DNA of 64,000 nucleotides. It comes from an uncultured Devosia sp. GTDB lineage: Bacteria; Pseudomonadota; Alphaproteobacteria; Rhizobiales; Devosiaceae. The number at the start of each line of letters is the position of its first letter. The stretch's first letter is position 1. Of this stretch, positions 62,983 through 64,000 are shown in pieces. The notes beneath the pieces were generated by a model that saw only the letters and a list, made by a program, of their open reading frames with translations, did not search any database and was not told the DNA's origin. The stretch lies in assembly GCF_963517015.1 (NCBI RefSeq), contig NZ_CAUQDV010000001.1, positions 186,001 through 250,000 of the forward strand. The letters run 5' to 3'. The position numbers and the translations under genes were made by a program.

Positions 62983-64000
62983 ATGAACGACAGCGACAGT
63001 CCGGGTCACCTGACCCCTACAAATCCCGAGCCTCCTTCTAGCGCCGCCTCCGTCCCGTCACGGGGGCCGAGCATCTGGAACCGGATCAAGGCCATGCTGG
63101 CCCGCGGGACGGTTTCCTTGCGCGACGACCTGCAGGTTGCGCTGGAAGAACAGGGAAGCGCGGAAACCGCCGATTTCTCTGAAAGCGAGCGCACGATCCT
63201 GCAGAATGTGCTCAAGCTCTCCAATGTGTCGGTTGCCGACGTCATGGTGGAGCGCAGCGACATCCAGGCCATCGAATGCGATGTGAACCTGGGGACGCTG
63301 ATTGCCAAGTTCCGGTCCGTGCGCCACTCGCGCCTGCCGGTCTATGACGACAATCTCGACAACATCCTGGGCTTCATCCACGTCAAGGATGCGCTGGGCA
63401 AGATCACCGATCCGGTGACCGATCCTGAAAAGGAAGTGCCGGTCAAACTGGTTTCGACCGTGCTCAAGCAGAAGATCATCAAGCTCGACATCACGCGCGA
63501 CGCGATGTTCGTGCCCACCTTCATGCCCGTGGGTGACCTGCTGCAGTCCATGCGCGCCAGCCGCGTACACATGGCCATTGTCATTGACGAATATGGCGGC
63601 ACGGATGGTCTCGTGACCATCGAGGATCTGCTGGAAGCCGTGGTGGGCGAGATCGAGGACGAGCATGACGAGCTGGCAGCCTCGCTGATCCGCAAGGTGG
63701 GCCAGGATACCTATATCGCCGATGCCCGCGCCGAACTGATCGATGTGCAGACCATGATCGGGCCGGAGTTCGACCCCGGCGAGTATGCCGAAGATGTCGA
63801 TACGATCGGCGGACTCGTGTTCGACCTTGCGGGCCATGTGCCCAAGCGTGGCGAGCGCGTCAGCAAGCTGGATGGTTTCGAGTTCGAAATCCTGGCTGCC
63901 GACAGCCGCCGCATCAAGCGGTTGCGCATTCGTCGCAAGCGCGAGGAAACGGCGGAGCCGCTGGCGATTACCGACCAGCGCAGCGAGGCCGAGAAGGCTG
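62983..64000 (+). CDS. CBS-domain CorC/HlyC-type protein (C-terminus off window)
   Basis: ATG 62983, open to the window edge (at least 339 aa). Two CBS repeats (VADVMVERSDIQAIEC, FVPTFMPVGDLLQSMRASR) with IVIDEYGGTDGLVTIEDLLE, then a CorC_HlyC transporter-associated domain. No N-terminal DUF21 membrane domain, so the CorC (soluble) form; role in Mg/Co efflux or ribosome maturation by analogy. lnt normally follows; the window ends first. Confidence 0.92.
   Translation, partial: MNDSDSPGHLTPTNPEPPSSAASVPSRGPSIWNRIKAMLARGTVSLRDDLQVALEEQGSAETADFSESERTILQNVLKLSNVSVADVMVERSDIQAIECDVNLGTLIAKFRSVRHSRLPVYDDNLDNILGFIHVKDALGKITDPVTDPEKEVPVKLVSTVLKQKIIKLDITRDAMFVPTFMPVGDLLQSMRASRVHMAIVIDEYGGTDGLVTIEDLLEAVVGEIEDEHDELAASLIRKVGQDTYIADARAELIDVQTMIGPEFDPGEYAEDVDTIGGLVFDLAGHVPKRGERVSKLDGFEFEILAADSRRIKRLRIRRKREETAEPLAITDQRSEAEKA

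Overview
This window reads as a chromosomal segment of an alphaproteobacterium of the order Hyphomicrobiales (Rhizobiales). Protein flavour and the accessory genes (DUF1236 exported protein, FYDLN-acid protein, HWE kinase, AccD without a zinc ribbon) fit a Devosia-like genome, but genus is an inference. It is GC-rich and densely coded on both strands. There is no rRNA, CRISPR array, intact insertion sequence or prophage. One tRNA gene, tRNA-Ala(GGC), is present.

Layout. 1-4.3 kb: edge of a Pro/Glu-rich exported protein, lepA, then a convergent accessory pair (unknown 231-aa protein and an HNH nuclease). 4-6.9 kb: small unknown genes, glutathione peroxidase, a DUF1236 exported protein and a SelW-like Rdx protein. 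6.9-14.4 kb: degenerate nucleotidyltransferase, addB, addA, trxA. 14.6-17.5 kb: GH3 hydrolase convergent with folC. 17.6-24.4 kb (minus): chemoreceptor, accD, trpA, trpB, trpF, a LapA-like protein. 24.4-30.9 kb (minus): ihfB, sppA, a brnA antitoxin with a frameshifted brnT, a GNAT acetyltransferase, rpsA, cmk, aroA. 31-37.9 kb: FYDLN-acid protein, tRNA-Ala, ExoD-like protein, membrane alpha/beta hydrolase, nitroreductase, AlkX-type glycosylase, pncB, two small unknown genes. 38.2-40.5 kb (minus): plsC, a Fur-family regulator, rimI, tsaB. 40.6-45.9 kb: lnt, a 511-bp structured non-coding region, metK, a DUF433/DUF5615 toxin-antitoxin pair, trmB, an HxlR regulator. 46-53.9 kb: small secreted protein, FNR-like reductase, rimP-nusA-ylxR-infB, a YcxB-like protein. 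54-59.4 kb (minus): L,D-transpeptidase, pnp, rpsO, an HWE sensor kinase. 59.7-64 kb: miaB, phoH-like ATPase, ybeY and the start of a CorC/HlyC-type CBS protein that runs off the window.

Most content is housekeeping: translation and ribosome maturation (lepA, rpsA, rimP, nusA, infB, rpsO, pnp, ybeY, miaB, trmB, tsaB), recombination (addAB), and Trp, folate, fatty-acid and SAM synthesis. Gene blocks that are usually contiguous in this order are rearranged: lnt is separated from ybeY/corC, rbfA-truB are absent next to infB, and rpsO-pnp face the other way.

The most interesting signals are non-coding. First, a bipartite element, TTATCC followed exactly 19 bp later by TAnnnT, occurs seven times, all on the plus strand and nearly all between genes; three copies sit at promoter distance from a start codon. 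Second, the region before metK starts with one of these elements and then holds consecutive hairpins, a three-way junction closed by an 11-bp perfect stem, and a 26-bp palindrome, which suggests a structured leader RNA or small RNA. Other structured leaders precede gpx, miaB and a small unknown gene.
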